DNA of 64,000 nucleotides from Chloroflexota bacterium (GTDB taxonomy: Bacteria > Chloroflexota > Anaerolineae > Anaerolineales > VGOW01): positions 16,001 to 80,000 of the forward strand of contig VGOW01000010.1 of assembly GCA_016875735.1 (NCBI GenBank), given 5' to 3'. The position numbers and the translations under genes were made by a program. Below are positions 25,901-34,070 of the stretch, in pieces. The notes below the pieces were generated by a model. It did not search any database and was not told the origin of the DNA. It was given only the letters and a program-made list of their open reading frames with translations. How positions within the stretch are numbered: the first letter of the stretch is position 1; the number at the start of each line of letters is the position of its first letter.

Positions 25901-26584
25901 TTACGACGCCAATCTTTCGAGCGCCGCCCGATCCCGAATCCGAATCTGATGGCGCTCGACTTCGATCACGCCTTCGGCTTCCAGCCCGCGCATGGCCCGC
26001 TGAACCACATCGGGCACAGTGCCGAGCCGCGCGGCCAACTCGGCCTGTGTGTACCAGCGCGGGCGGCGCAGCACATCGCCGATGGCGTCGTCGAGCAGCA
26101 GCCGCGCCAACCGCCCGGTGACGGGGCGCAGAGAGAGATCGGCCACGAGCGCAACCAACTCGATCACGCGGTCCGCCATGTTTTCGATCACCCGTTGGGC
26201 AAAGCCGGGTTGCTCGCTCAGCAAACGCGCAATCGCTTCGCGGCGGATCAGCCAAACCCCGGCGGCCTCCAAGGCAATGGCCGTCGCCGGGTTGGGCCGA
26301 TTGGCGAACACGCCAATCTCGTTGAATACCTCGCCGGGACCGAGAAATCGCAACACTTGCTCGCGGCCCTCCGGCGAAGTCTTCACCGCTTTGAGCCAGC
26401 CGAACTGCAAATAGTGGAGGCCGGGCGAAGCCTCGCCTTCGAGAAAGACAATCTCGCCCGCGCCGTATTCGCGCCACGCCGCATGGCGAGCGAGACCGTC
26501 AAGACTCGAATCGTCCAGCCCATCGAAATACGAAACTGCGCGAAGGTGCTCGACCAATTCTCGAGCGTCGGGCAAACGAGTCAT
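25901..26584 (-). CDS. Crp/Fnr-family transcriptional regulator
   Basis: The 227-residue protein has an N-terminal cNMP-binding-type barrel (GEIVFLEGEASPGLHYLQFGWLKAVKTSPEGREQVLRFLGPGEVFNEIGVFANRPNPATAIALE), a long dimer helix and a C-terminal winged HTH (YTQAELAARLGTVPDVVQRAMRGLEAEGVIEVER). The cysteine set of true Fnr is absent, so it is not an Fe-S oxygen sensor. It may be a DNR- or Crp-like heme or effector-binding protein. It starts only 3 nt after the lysK stop, so it may be co-transcribed with the lysine operon, and it heads the ferredoxin-cupin-DUF2231-membrane module. Confidence 0.9.
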   Translation of the reverse strand: MTRLPDARELVEHLRAVSYFDGLDDSSLDGLARHAAWREYGAGEIVFLEGEASPGLHYLQFGWLKAVKTSPEGREQVLRFLGPGEVFNEIGVFANRPNPATAIALEAAGVWLIRREAIARLLSEQPGFAQRVIENMADRVIELVALVADLSLRPVTGRLARLLLDDAIGDVLRRPRWYTQAELAARLGTVPDVVQRAMRGLEAEGVIEVERHQIRIRDRAALERLAS

Positions 26585-26587
26585 CGG

Positions 26588-27631
26588 TCAGGCCGTCAAC
26601 CGATCATCGCGCAAGACTCGCGCCAGCACGCTCACCGCGCGCCGATACTCCGAGATCAAAATGCGCTCGTCGGGCGTGTGATCGAGCGACGAATCGCCGG
26701 GGCCGTAAGCCAGCGCCGGGCAGTTCCACACCGGCGCGACGATGTTCATATCCGACGTACCCGACTTCACCGTGAAACCGGGATCGCCGCCCTCGGCGCG
26801 GATGGCAGACAGAAACGATCGCACCAACGGCGTGTTCTTCTCGGCGCGATACGCCGGGACGCCGTCGAGCAACTTCACTCCGTCATTCCCTGCGCTCACA
26901 GACACGATCTCGGTCAGCCCCTCCACACTTAGCCCCAGCGGGAGCCGCAACCCGAACCGAAGCCAGGCCCTCTCCGCAAAGCCATCCGAGTCCGAGCCCA
27001 TCTCTCTCAGCGTCGGCAGAAGTTGATCGAACATCTTCGGCTTGCCCTCATTCATCTCCGCCGCCCGCGCCGCCAGCCGATTCCAAAAACTCACCGTCGC
27101 CTCGCACGCGCTCTCGCTCTGCGCTGACGTGTGCGCCAGAGTCCGCTTCGCCGTGAACTCGTACCACGCGCTCCCTTTGTATCCCAGCGTCACTTTATCC
27201 CACCCGCTCGGCTCGCCGATGATCAGCGCCGCGGGCCGATATTTATCGGCCACGAATTTTGCCCCGCGCGAATCGCCTTCCTCCCCCACCGCGCCGATCA
27301 CCGTGATCCGCCGCCCCGATATTTTTTCCACCATCGCGCCCGCCGCCACAAAACAAGCCAGCGGCCCTTTCGCGTCCACCGCCCCGCGCCCGCGCAGAAC
27401 ATCGCCACCACGAATCACTTCGATGAAGCCCGCCACCGTGTCGATGTGCCCGAGCAGAATCACTTCAGCGGGGCCGTCGCCCATCACCCCAACGGCGTTG
27501 CCCGCTTCGTCAATCGAAGCCTCGTATCCCATCGCCCGCATCTGCGCCACGAGATACTCCACCGCTTCGGCCTCTTGAAGAGTCGGGCTGTATATTTTCA
27601 ACAAACCTTCGAGCAAACCAACTTCGTCCAT
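26588..27631 (-). CDS. lysK: [LysW]-lysine/ornithine hydrolase
   Basis: LysK releases lysine (or ornithine) from the LysW carrier protein and is a Zn-dependent M20-type peptidase. The protein shows VILLGHIDTVAGFIEV, RGAVDAKGPLACFV, GAVGEEGDSRGAKFV and KSGTSDMNIVAPVW, which hold the metal-binding His, Asp, Glu and Glu residues. I chose ATG 27631 (MDEVGLLEGLLKIYSP, 347 residues). The ATG at 27685 would add 18 residues encoded entirely by a palindromic repeat. It is the last lys gene of the operon and is followed closely by the Crp/Fnr gene. Confidence 0.9.
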   Translation of the reverse strand: MDEVGLLEGLLKIYSPTLQEAEAVEYLVAQMRAMGYEASIDEAGNAVGVMGDGPAEVILLGHIDTVAGFIEVIRGGDVLRGRGAVDAKGPLACFVAAGAMVEKISGRRITVIGAVGEEGDSRGAKFVADKYRPAALIIGEPSGWDKVTLGYKGSAWYEFTAKRTLAHTSAQSESACEATVSFWNRLAARAAEMNEGKPKMFDQLLPTLREMGSDSDGFAERAWLRFGLRLPLGLSVEGLTEIVSVSAGNDGVKLLDGVPAYRAEKNTPLVRSFLSAIRAEGGDPGFTVKSGTSDMNIVAPVWNCPALAYGPGDSSLDHTPDERILISEYRRAVSVLARVLRDDRLTA

Positions 27632-27646
27632 CAGAATTTTCGCAAT

Positions 27647-27682
27647 AAAGTGACAGTCACTTTGAAAAGTGACTGTCACTTT
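27647..27682. repeat. Nested perfect palindrome at the lysK 5' end
   Basis: AAAGTGACAGTCACTTT (27647-27663) and AAAGTGACTGTCACTTT (27666-27682) are exact reverse complements separated by GA. Each arm is itself a near-perfect palindrome (AGTGAC/GTCACT), so several hairpins or a cruciform can form. It lies directly before the true lysK start. Confidence 0.92.
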
Positions 27683-27704
27683 CATAGAACCACCCAATCA
27701 CCAC

Positions 27705-28772
27705 TCACAAATTGCCAATGATCGCCGCCGTCACTTCGCGAGTCGTTGCCGACCCGCCGAGATCGCGCGGCCAGACTCGATCAACGATCACGGCGTTCAC
27801 CGCCGCGCGCACTCGATCCGCCGCCGCCCCCTGCCCGATGTGATCGAGCAGCATCGCCGCCGACAGAATCGCGCCGATCGGATTGGCGATCCCCTGCCCG
27901 GCGATGTCGGGCGCGGAACCGTGCACCGGCTCGAACACTGCGGCCCGCTCCCCGATGTTCGCCGACGGCGCGATACCCAGCCCGCCGATCAGCGCGGCGG
28001 CTTCATCCGAGAGAATGTCGCCGAACAGATTCGTGGTCACGATCACGTCGAAGTTTTCGGGATCGCGCACGAGCCGCATCGCCATCGCGTCCACCAACAT
28101 TTCATCCACGGTCACTCCCGGGAACTCTGGCGCAACCTTCAAGCACGACTCGCGGAACAATCCATCCGTCACCTTCAGCACATTCGCCTTGTGCACCACC
28201 GTCACAGTTTGTTTTTTGGAGTTTGAAGTTTGAGATTTGAGATTTGAGATTTGGAGTTTTCGCGCATACGCGAACGCAACTCTCGCTATTCTCTCCGACC
28301 CCCTCGCCGTGATCACCCGCTCGGCAATCGCCGTGTCGCCGTCGCGCCGCTCGCGCCCGGCGTACATCCCTTCGGTGTTCTCGCGCACGATCAGCAAATC
28401 AACGTTCGGCCGAGAAAACGGCCCGGGCAGCGATCGCACAGGCCGCAAGTTCGCATACAGATCGAACGCCCTCCGCATCGCCAGAATCGGACTGCGGTAT
28501 CCGGCCACCGCGCCGGTGGTGGGCGACGACGTTGCCCCGAACATGGCAACGCCCGCCGACTCGATCTCCGCTAATGTCGCATCGGGAATCGCGTTCCCCG
28601 ATTTCTGAAAACGCTCGAAGCCGGCGTCGGCCTCCACAAACTCCAGCCCCAGACCCAAACTCCCCAGCACCTCCACCGCCGCCGGAATCACCTCTTTGCC
28701 GACGCCGTCTCCGGCAACGACGCAGATTTTCGATTGTTGATTGTTGATCGCTGATTGAAGCGGGTCGGCCAT
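27705..28772 (-). CDS. hicd: Homoisocitrate dehydrogenase
   Basis: This decarboxylating dehydrogenase turns homoisocitrate into 2-oxoadipate in the alpha-aminoadipate route. The 355-residue protein follows the Thermus enzyme closely: LEFVEADAGFERF, FGATSSPT, DLYANLRPVRS, LIVRENTEGMYAG, VTTNLFGDILSDEAAALIGGLG and VFEPVHGSAPDIAGQGIANPIGAILSAAM. An insertion (LQISNLKSQTSNSKK) before TVTVVHKANVLK is encoded by a repeat, and the N-terminal LQSAINNQQSK is repeat-derived too. It lies between lysU and lysK. IPMDH is the nearest alternative, but the aminoadipate gene context favours HICDH. Confidence 0.9.
   Translation of the reverse strand: MADPLQSAINNQQSKICVVAGDGVGKEVIPAAVEVLGSLGLGLEFVEADAGFERFQKSGNAIPDATLAEIESAGVAMFGATSSPTTGAVAGYRSPILAMRRAFDLYANLRPVRSLPGPFSRPNVDLLIVRENTEGMYAGRERRDGDTAIAERVITARGSERIARVAFAYARKLQISNLKSQTSNSKKQTVTVVHKANVLKVTDGLFRESCLKVAPEFPGVTVDEMLVDAMAMRLVRDPENFDVIVTTNLFGDILSDEAAALIGGLGIAPSANIGERAAVFEPVHGSAPDIAGQGIANPIGAILSAAMLLDHIGQGAAADRVRAAVNAVIVDRVWPRDLGGSATTREVTAAIIGNL
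28210..28260. repeat. GAGATTTGAGATTTGAGATT repeat inside hicd
   Basis: The plus strand has TTGGAGTTTGAAGTTTGAGA followed by three ATTTGAG-type units. In the hicd frame it encodes SNLKSQTSNSK, inserted before a conserved beta strand. Confidence 0.8.
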
Positions 28773-28810
28773 AAAGTCCAATCAACAATCCGCAATCTGC
28801 AATCTGCAAT
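28722..28810. repeat. Inverted AT-rich repeat spanning the lysU-hicd junction
   Basis: GCAGATTTTCGATTGTTGATT words in the hicd 5' codons face CAATCAACAATCCGCAATCTGC in the gap to lysU. It provides the first residues of homoisocitrate dehydrogenase. Confidence 0.7.
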
Positions 28811-29329
28811 TCACTCCCCGCCTCCCACCGTCACTGCTTCCGTGCTCGTGATCCCCAACTTCTTGCGAATGTGCGGGATGAGTCCGCCCGCTTCGAGAAT
28901 GCCGAGCGCGGTGGACGAAAGCGGCGGGAACGGAAACGCGCGTCCGTTCAGCCGCAACACACTGTTCGGCAAATCAATCTCGATCTCGTCGCCGCTCTGC
29001 GCCGCATCCACCGCCTCCGGACACGTGATGAGCAACAGCCCTTGATTGATCCCATTGCGAAAATAGATTCGCCCGAACGACTTCGCCACCACTGCCGTGA
29101 TGCCTTTGTATTTCAGGCAGGTCACTGCCTGCTCGCGCGAACTGCCGTTGCCCCAATTGCGCCCGGCCACAATCACATCGCCGGGCCGCGCCGCCGCCGC
29201 AAAATTCGGGTCGAGGTCTTCCAATGCGCGCGCCGCAATCTCCTCCGGCTCGCGCAGAGTGTACGTGTGCTTCCCGGCGAAGATCAAATCGGTGTTCACC
29301 CCGTCACCGTACTTCCAAACTTTACCCAT
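28811..29329 (-). CDS. lysU: Homoaconitase small subunit (LeuD-like)
   Basis: The small subunit carries the swivelling domain of homoaconitase, which isomerises homocitrate to homoisocitrate with LysT. The 172-residue protein shows WKYGDGVNTDLIFAGKH, GDVIVAGRNWGNGSSREQAVTCLKYKGI and SFGRIYFRNGINQGLLLI, typical of the LeuD/LysU family with the conserved Ser-Arg substrate loop. It overlaps the end of the methyltransferase gene by 8 nt. LeuD of leucine synthesis is the alternative, but position in the lys operon decides the call. Confidence 0.9.
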   Translation of the reverse strand: MGKVWKYGDGVNTDLIFAGKHTYTLREPEEIAARALEDLDPNFAAAARPGDVIVAGRNWGNGSSREQAVTCLKYKGITAVVAKSFGRIYFRNGINQGLLLITCPEAVDAAQSGDEIEIDLPNSVLRLNGRAFPFPPLSSTALGILEAGGLIPHIRKKLGITSTEAVTVGGGE

Positions 29330-30065
29330 TCGGCAGTTTCCTCGCCACGATCATGATTTCGATCTCGTCCAATTGCACAGGCCGCCGCCCCCAATTGCCC
29401 GCTGTGCCACCCCATACGTGCTCCACCGCAAATCCTGCTTCGCCGCACAGCCGCACCAATTCCTGAGGCAGATGGTGCTTCTCGCGCACGGTCACTGTTT
29501 GCTTGCCTGCCGGAGTCTCCCATTCCATTGTGTGAGTCTCCGCCAACGTCAACGGATCGAATCGCCCGGCGCGCACATCATCCTGCGAGTATTGGCGGAT
29601 GACTCGCAGTCCGTTGAGCGCGGTGAGAACGAAACGCGCGCCCGGCTTCAACGCGGCAAAGATATTACGCAGAATGGCCGTATCGTGACTCTCGGAGTCG
29701 TCGCCCATCGCCACCAACCCGAATGCGCCTTCGCACAAGCACACCGCCGCATCGAACTGCTTCGCCGAAACAAATTTCGTCGCATCCGCTTGAATCCATT
29801 CCACCGTCACTCCGGCCGCCTCCGCCGCCCTTCGCGCTTCGGCCAACATCCCCGCCGAGAGATCGACTCCCGTCATCCGGTATCCCCGCTTCGCCAGCTC
29901 AACCGAATGCCGCCCCGCGCCGCAACCCATGTCCAGCAACGAACTTCCCTTCGGCAGTTGCAACAGCTCTTCGAGAAAACCGATCTCGGCCAGAGTATTC
30001 TTCGTAAAAACTTCGCTCATGTATTGCGGCGCGTACCCATCGAAGAATCTCTCCCACTCGTTCAT
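29322..30065 (-). CDS. Class I SAM-dependent methyltransferase inside the lys operon
   Basis: The 247-residue protein has the SAM-binding fold: LLDMGCGAGRHSVELAKRGYRMTGVDLSAGMLAEARR (motif I with GxGxG-like glycines and the acidic VDLS end) and VEWIQADATKF (motif II/III). The target is unknown. ATG 30065 is chosen because GGAGG lies 6 nt upstream. That Shine-Dalgarno site is itself part of a GGAGTGGAGGATTGGAGG repeat, so the repeat appears to give the gene its ribosome site. It sits between the two homoaconitase subunits and overlaps lysU by 8 nt. Confidence 0.85.
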   Translation of the reverse strand: MNEWERFFDGYAPQYMSEVFTKNTLAEIGFLEELLQLPKGSSLLDMGCGAGRHSVELAKRGYRMTGVDLSAGMLAEARRAAEAAGVTVEWIQADATKFVSAKQFDAAVCLCEGAFGLVAMGDDSESHDTAILRNIFAALKPGARFVLTALNGLRVIRQYSQDDVRAGRFDPLTLAETHTMEWETPAGKQTVTVREKHHLPQELVRLCGEAGFAVEHVWGGTAGNWGRRPVQLDEIEIMIVARKLPNG

Positions 30066-30097
30066 CACAACCTCCAATCCTCCACTCCTCTAATTCT

Positions 30098-31393
30098 CTA
30101 ACCCCCAACCTCTCTCGGATCCGCAATCATCCCCGCCACCGCACTGGCCGCCACCACGGCCGGGCTGGCCAAATAAATCTCCGCATCTGTCTGCCCCATA
30201 CGCCCTCTGAAATTTCGGTTGGCGGTGGAGAGGCACACTTCGCCGGGCGCCAGCACGCCCATGTGATTGCCCATGCACGGCCCACACCCCGGCGTCCCGA
30301 TCACCGCTCCGGCTTCCATCAACGTCTGCAAATGTCCGAGCCTCAGCGCATCCATCATCACTTCCGACGACGCCGGGATGACGAGCAGTCGGCATCCGTT
30401 CGCCACCCGCTTCCCTTGCACGATCTCCGCCGCCGCGGCAATGTCTTCCAATCGCCCGTTGGTGCACGTGCCAATGAAGGCTTGGTGGATCGGAGTCCCT
30501 TTCACTTCGCGCAGTGGCCGCGCGTTGTCAACGGTGTGGGGGCAGGCAACGGTCAGCTCAACGGAGTCGGCGTCAACAGTGTATTCGTTTTCATATCTCG
30601 CGTCCGCGTCCGGATGGATCGCGTTGGATTCGATTTCAGTTTTTGTCTTTGGAGTTTGAGATTTGGAGTTGGAAGTTCTCTTTGCCAAATACTCAAACAC
30701 TTTTTCATCCGGCGGCAGGCAGGCATTCTTCACCCCGAACTCGGCCATCATGTTGGGAATGACCATTCGGCTTTCGAGCGACATCGCTTCGATGGCCGGG
30801 CCGGAGAGTTCGACCGATTTATAGAGGCCGCCGTCGGCCCCGAAGCGGCCAATGATGGCGAGGCACAAATCCTTCGACGTGACTCCGCGCCCCAACTTGC
30901 CGGTGACGATCACTCGAATGGACTCGGGCACGCGCAGCCACAACTCGCCCGTTGCCCAAATGGCGGCCATCTCACTGCGCCCCACCCCCGCTCCGAACGC
31001 GCCCATCCATCCGAAGTGCGGCGTGTGGCTGTCCGAGCCGAGAATGAGCTGGCCGGGAAGGATGATGGCCTCTTCGCTGAAAACTTGATGGCAAATGCCG
31101 CGCCCGACTTCGAAGAGATATTTGATCCCCTGCTCTTTGACGAACTCTCGAATCTCGGCGTGGTTGAGGGCATGGCGCGGCGTGGGCGCGGGCGCGGCGT
31201 GATCCAGCGTAATCGCCATCTTCTCCGGGATGGCGACTCGCTCGACGCCAATGGCGCGAAAAATTTTGGCAATGGCCGCCGTGTTGTCGTGCGAGAGGGC
31301 AATGTCGGGGCGGGCATCCACCACTTGCCCGGCCACTGCGGTCGGCAGACCCGCCGCCCGCGCCAACGCTTTCTCTGCAAATGTGTATCCCAT
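30098..31393 (-). CDS. lysT: Homoaconitase large subunit (LeuC-like)
   Basis: LysT holds the [4Fe-4S] cluster of homoaconitase. The 431-residue protein has the cluster cysteines in [12 protein letters not shown] and [13 protein letters not shown], plus [40 protein letters not shown] and the C-terminal [30 protein letters not shown]. An insertion ([16 protein letters not shown]) after FEYLAKR is encoded by a repeat at 30651-30680. It pairs with LysU, from which it is separated by the methyltransferase gene, and lies downstream of the homocitrate synthase gene. Confidence 0.92.
   Translation of the reverse strand: MGYTFAEKALARAAGLPTAVAGQVVDARPDIALSHDNTAAIAKIFRAIGVERVAIPEKMAITLDHAAPAPTPRHALNHAEIREFVKEQGIKYLFEVGRGICHQVFSEEAIILPGQLILGSDSHTPHFGWMGAFGAGVGRSEMAAIWATGELWLRVPESIRVIVTGKLGRGVTSKDLCLAIIGRFGADGGLYKSVELSGPAIEAMSLESRMVIPNMMAEFGVKNACLPPDEKVFEYLAKRTSNSKSQTPKTKTEIESNAIHPDADARYENEYTVDADSVELTVACPHTVDNARPLREVKGTPIHQAFIGTCTNGRLEDIAAAAEIVQGKRVANGCRLLVIPASSEVMMDALRLGHLQTLMEAGAVIGTPGCGPCMGNHMGVLAPGEVCLSTANRNFRGRMGQTDAEIYLASPAVVAASAVAGMIADPREVGG
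30651..30680. repeat. GGAGTTTGAGATTTGGAGTT repeat inside lysT
   Basis: The sequence is nearly identical to the hisF copy at 329-391 (GAGATTTGGAGTTGGAAGTTC shared almost exactly) and encodes SNSKSQTPK in frame. Confidence 0.8.
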
Positions 31394-31407
31394 GTGACGA
31401 ATAGCAA

Positions 31408-31438
31408 AACCTCACAGGTCTCCAAGACCTGTGAGGTT
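31408..31438. repeat. Perfect hairpin between homocitrate synthase and lysT
   Basis: AACCTCACAGGTCT and AGACCTGTGAGGTT are exact complements around a CCA loop. No T run follows on the minus strand, so it is a repeat rather than an obvious terminator. It occupies most of the 53-nt gap. Confidence 0.85.
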
Positions 31439-31446
31439 TACAAGTT

Positions 31447-32796
31447 CTACGGAATCTCGGCGATGCGCCGCAGTTGAACTCCGGCGCCGAGATTGGCCGG
31501 GCGAGTCGGCGTCGTCGAATCGAGCCGCTGGACGATCTGCGCCCGGGCCGACTCTGGCAGTTCGAGCCGCGCCAATCCAAATTCCTTTTCGGCGATGTTG
31601 ATCAACACTTGCTCCGGCGACACATCGGGCGCGAGTTGATACACGCGCTCTTTAAAGACCTGCGCGATCTCTTTGGCCGTGGCCTCGTCGAGTTGAAAAT
31701 AGCGAATCTCTTTCAGGAAATAGTGAACGGCGTTCCAACCCGAAAGAGGGCCGAGCAGGATTTCGGCTTCGGTCACGCCGAACAGATCGAGGGGGTGCGC
31801 TTCATAGACTGCGGCGTTGTTGAGCATTGCGCTTTGATGCACGCCCGCCGTGTGCGTGCGATTGGTGAGGCTCACCGGCTCTTTCGGCGGAACGAGCATC
31901 TTCAGTTTGTCGGCCGCCAGCACATTGATGGGATACGAGCCGCGCAGATGATAGCCTTCGAGTTTGTCGAACTCGCGGTCGAGATACAGATTGAACAACA
32001 GCGCTGTTATGCTGGTGATGCCCGAACGCTCGGCGATGCCTAGCAGAGTGGTGTTCATGTATCGCATCCCGCATCGCGCCGCCTCCAACGCATTGTACAA
32101 CGCGAAGCCGCGATCGTCGTGAAAGTGCCCTTCGAGTTCGACGTTTGGGTAGCGTTCGCGCATGGCGGCCACCCGCTTCGCCACCGCCGCCGGAGTGGCC
32201 ACCCCCACCGTATCCGGCATCCCAAACCGATCGACGTGTGGGGCAACGGAATCGTACACGCGAAATAGATCGTCGAGACGAGTGCGGAAGGCGTCTTCGC
32301 CGCTGAATCGCAAAAGGAGGTGCGGATGGTCGCGGCGGACTTCCTCGATGAGCGGCGCGGCTTTGGCGATGATCTCGTCGAGATCGTTGCCGTGATTGTA
32401 ATGGCGAGACTCGGCGGACGTGCCGATATACATATTGAGGCCGTCGGCTCCGGCCTCCACCGCCGCCTCCACATCGCGCAAATGACAGCGCACGTGCGCC
32501 AGCAAAAACGTGTAGCCCTTCTGCGTGATCAGACTGTCGCGCACGGCGCGGATCGCCTGCCAGTCGTCGCGTTCCTGCGGGCTGACCACCGGCGCGAACA
32601 ACTCGACGAACTTCACGCCATAAATGATCAGCGCGCGAACGATCTCTTCCTTGTCAGCGCGAGTGAAGAAGTATTTGTAGTGATCGTGCAGGAGGGAAGT
32701 TTGCTGGCCGTCGCGCAGGGTGGTGTCAATGATTTCGAGCGCGCGAGGTTGATAGAACGATTTTTGACTGCGGGGCGCCGGTTGCGAATTGTTCAC
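31447..32796 (-). CDS. Homocitrate synthase
   Basis: Homocitrate synthase condenses acetyl-CoA with 2-oxoglutarate, the committed step of the aminoadipate pathway. The 449-residue protein is an HMGL/DRE-TIM enzyme: LEIIDTTLRDGQQTS near residue 20, VELFAPVVSPQERDD, LLRFSGEDAFRT, VAPHVDRFGMPDTVGVATP, LEGHFHDDRGFALYNALEA with metal-binding His pair, and NRTHTAGVHQSAML. The last 80 residues form the family's C-terminal extension. It lies 3 nt downstream of lysJ. 2-isopropylmalate or citramalate synthase are less likely in this operon. Confidence 0.88.
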   Translation of the reverse strand: MNNSQPAPRSQKSFYQPRALEIIDTTLRDGQQTSLLHDHYKYFFTRADKEEIVRALIIYGVKFVELFAPVVSPQERDDWQAIRAVRDSLITQKGYTFLLAHVRCHLRDVEAAVEAGADGLNMYIGTSAESRHYNHGNDLDEIIAKAAPLIEEVRRDHPHLLLRFSGEDAFRTRLDDLFRVYDSVAPHVDRFGMPDTVGVATPAAVAKRVAAMRERYPNVELEGHFHDDRGFALYNALEAARCGMRYMNTTLLGIAERSGITSITALLFNLYLDREFDKLEGYHLRGSYPINVLAADKLKMLVPPKEPVSLTNRTHTAGVHQSAMLNNAAVYEAHPLDLFGVTEAEILLGPLSGWNAVHYFLKEIRYFQLDEATAKEIAQVFKERVYQLAPDVSPEQVLINIAEKEFGLARLELPESARAQIVQRLDSTTPTRPANLGAGVQLRRIAEIP

Positions 32797-32799
32797 GAT

Positions 32800-33984
32800 C
32801 TACTCTTCGCCTGCCGCGGCTTTGATCGGCGTTGCCAACGCTTCTTTCACCGCCTCCACCACTCTCCACAAATCTTCCTTGTCGATCACCAGCGGCGGCA
32901 AAAAGCGCATCACCGTGAGTCCGGCGGGCAGAGCCAGCACGCCTCTCCTCATCAACACTTGCAGATACGGCGTCACTTTTTGTTTGAGTTCGATCCCCAC
33001 CATCAATCCCAATCCTCGCACCTCTCGAATCAACGGCGACTCGATTCTCCTCAATTCTCCAATCCACCAATCTCCAATCTCTTTTGCCCGTTCAGGGAGG
33101 CGGTTCACTTCCAAATACTCAATCGCCGCCAGCGAGGCGGCGCAGGCCAGCGGGTTGCCGCCGAACGTGGAGCCGTGCGTTTGTGGCGGCAACGGCCCCA
33201 CGCGCTCGCCGATCAGAGTCGCGCCCATCGGCAAACCGCCGGCAATGGATTTTGCCAGCGCCATCAGATCCGGCTCCAGCCCGTAATGCTCGCAAGCGAA
33301 CATCGCCCCCGTGCGCCCGAAACCGGTTTGCACTTCGTCCACGATCAACATCGCCCCGCGCTCGCGGCACAACGTTTGCGCGCCCAGCAAATAGTCCGCT
33401 GTGCCGGGCCGCACCCCGCCCTCGCCCTGCACCACTTCTAAAATCACGCCGGCCGTTTTGTCGTTGATGGATGAGTCGAGCGCGGCCAGATCGTTGTAGG
33501 CCACATGTTTGAATCCGGGCCACAGCGGCTCATACGGCTCGCGATATTTTTTCTCCCATGTCGCCGAGAGCGCCCCGATCGTCCGGCCATGAAAGCCGCG
33601 CATCGTCGCCACGAACTCGCCGCGCCCCGTGGCCACCCGCGCAAACTTCAACGCCGCTTCCACCGCCTCCGTGCCGGAGCTGCACAGGTAAGCGCGGCGC
33701 ATGTTCTGCGGCGCGATGCGGATCAATTTTTGAATCAACTCTGCGCGGCGATCGTTGAAGAACATTTCCGGGCAACTGATGAGCGTTTGCGCCTGCGCGG
33801 CGATGGCCGCCGCCACTGCCGGGTTGGCGTGACCCAGGTTGCCCGCCCCCTGCCCGCCCACGCAGTCAACGTACTCGTTCTCGTCGCTGTCCCACAAATG
33901 CGCGCCGCTCCCGCGCACGATGGCGATGGGACGTTTGGTGTACAGGCCGGAGGTGTATTGCGATTCGATGTCTTGGATGGTCAT
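32800..33984 (-). CDS. lysJ: [LysW]-aminoadipate semialdehyde / ornithine aminotransferase
   Basis: LysJ aminates LysW-bound aminoadipate semialdehyde (or the glutamate semialdehyde form). It is a class III PLP enzyme of 394 residues: AYLCSSGTEAVEAALKFAR, FHGRTIGALSATW, VILEVVQGEGG, MLIVDEVQTGFGRTG with the PLP Asp, and DLMALAKSIAGGLPMGA with the Schiff-base Lys. I chose ATG 33984 (MTIQDIESQY). The frame open to 34074 would add 30 residues coded by a hairpin repeat. The segment GDWWIGELRRIESPLI near residue 300 also contains repeat-like sequence (33041-33080). The gene follows lysZ. Confidence 0.92.
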   Translation of the reverse strand: MTIQDIESQYTSGLYTKRPIAIVRGSGAHLWDSDENEYVDCVGGQGAGNLGHANPAVAAAIAAQAQTLISCPEMFFNDRRAELIQKLIRIAPQNMRRAYLCSSGTEAVEAALKFARVATGRGEFVATMRGFHGRTIGALSATWEKKYREPYEPLWPGFKHVAYNDLAALDSSINDKTAGVILEVVQGEGGVRPGTADYLLGAQTLCRERGAMLIVDEVQTGFGRTGAMFACEHYGLEPDLMALAKSIAGGLPMGATLIGERVGPLPPQTHGSTFGGNPLACAASLAAIEYLEVNRLPERAKEIGDWWIGELRRIESPLIREVRGLGLMVGIELKQKVTPYLQVLMRRGVLALPAGLTVMRFLPPLVIDKEDLWRVVEAVKEALATPIKAAAGEE

Positions 33985-33993
33985 GTAGTTTTC

Positions 33994-34056
33994 ATCAACC
34001 GGTTTACCGGATTGAGCGGATTCGTTTTGAGTCAATCCGATAAATCCGCTCAATCC
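33994..34056. repeat. GGATTGAGCGGATT inverted repeat between lysZ and lysJ
   Basis: GGATTGAGCGGATT (34009-34022) and AATCCGCTCAATCC (34043-34056) are exact complements, with CCGGTTTACCGG just outside. Related words occur inside hisD at 7205-7246 and in the 58225-58295 element. Confidence 0.85.
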
Positions 34057-34070
34057 ATTGACGAGATTCG

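Noticed and set aside
31408..31438. Hairpin between homocitrate synthase and lysT as an intrinsic terminator
   Set aside because: It has no U-run on the minus strand and lies inside a continuous operon.
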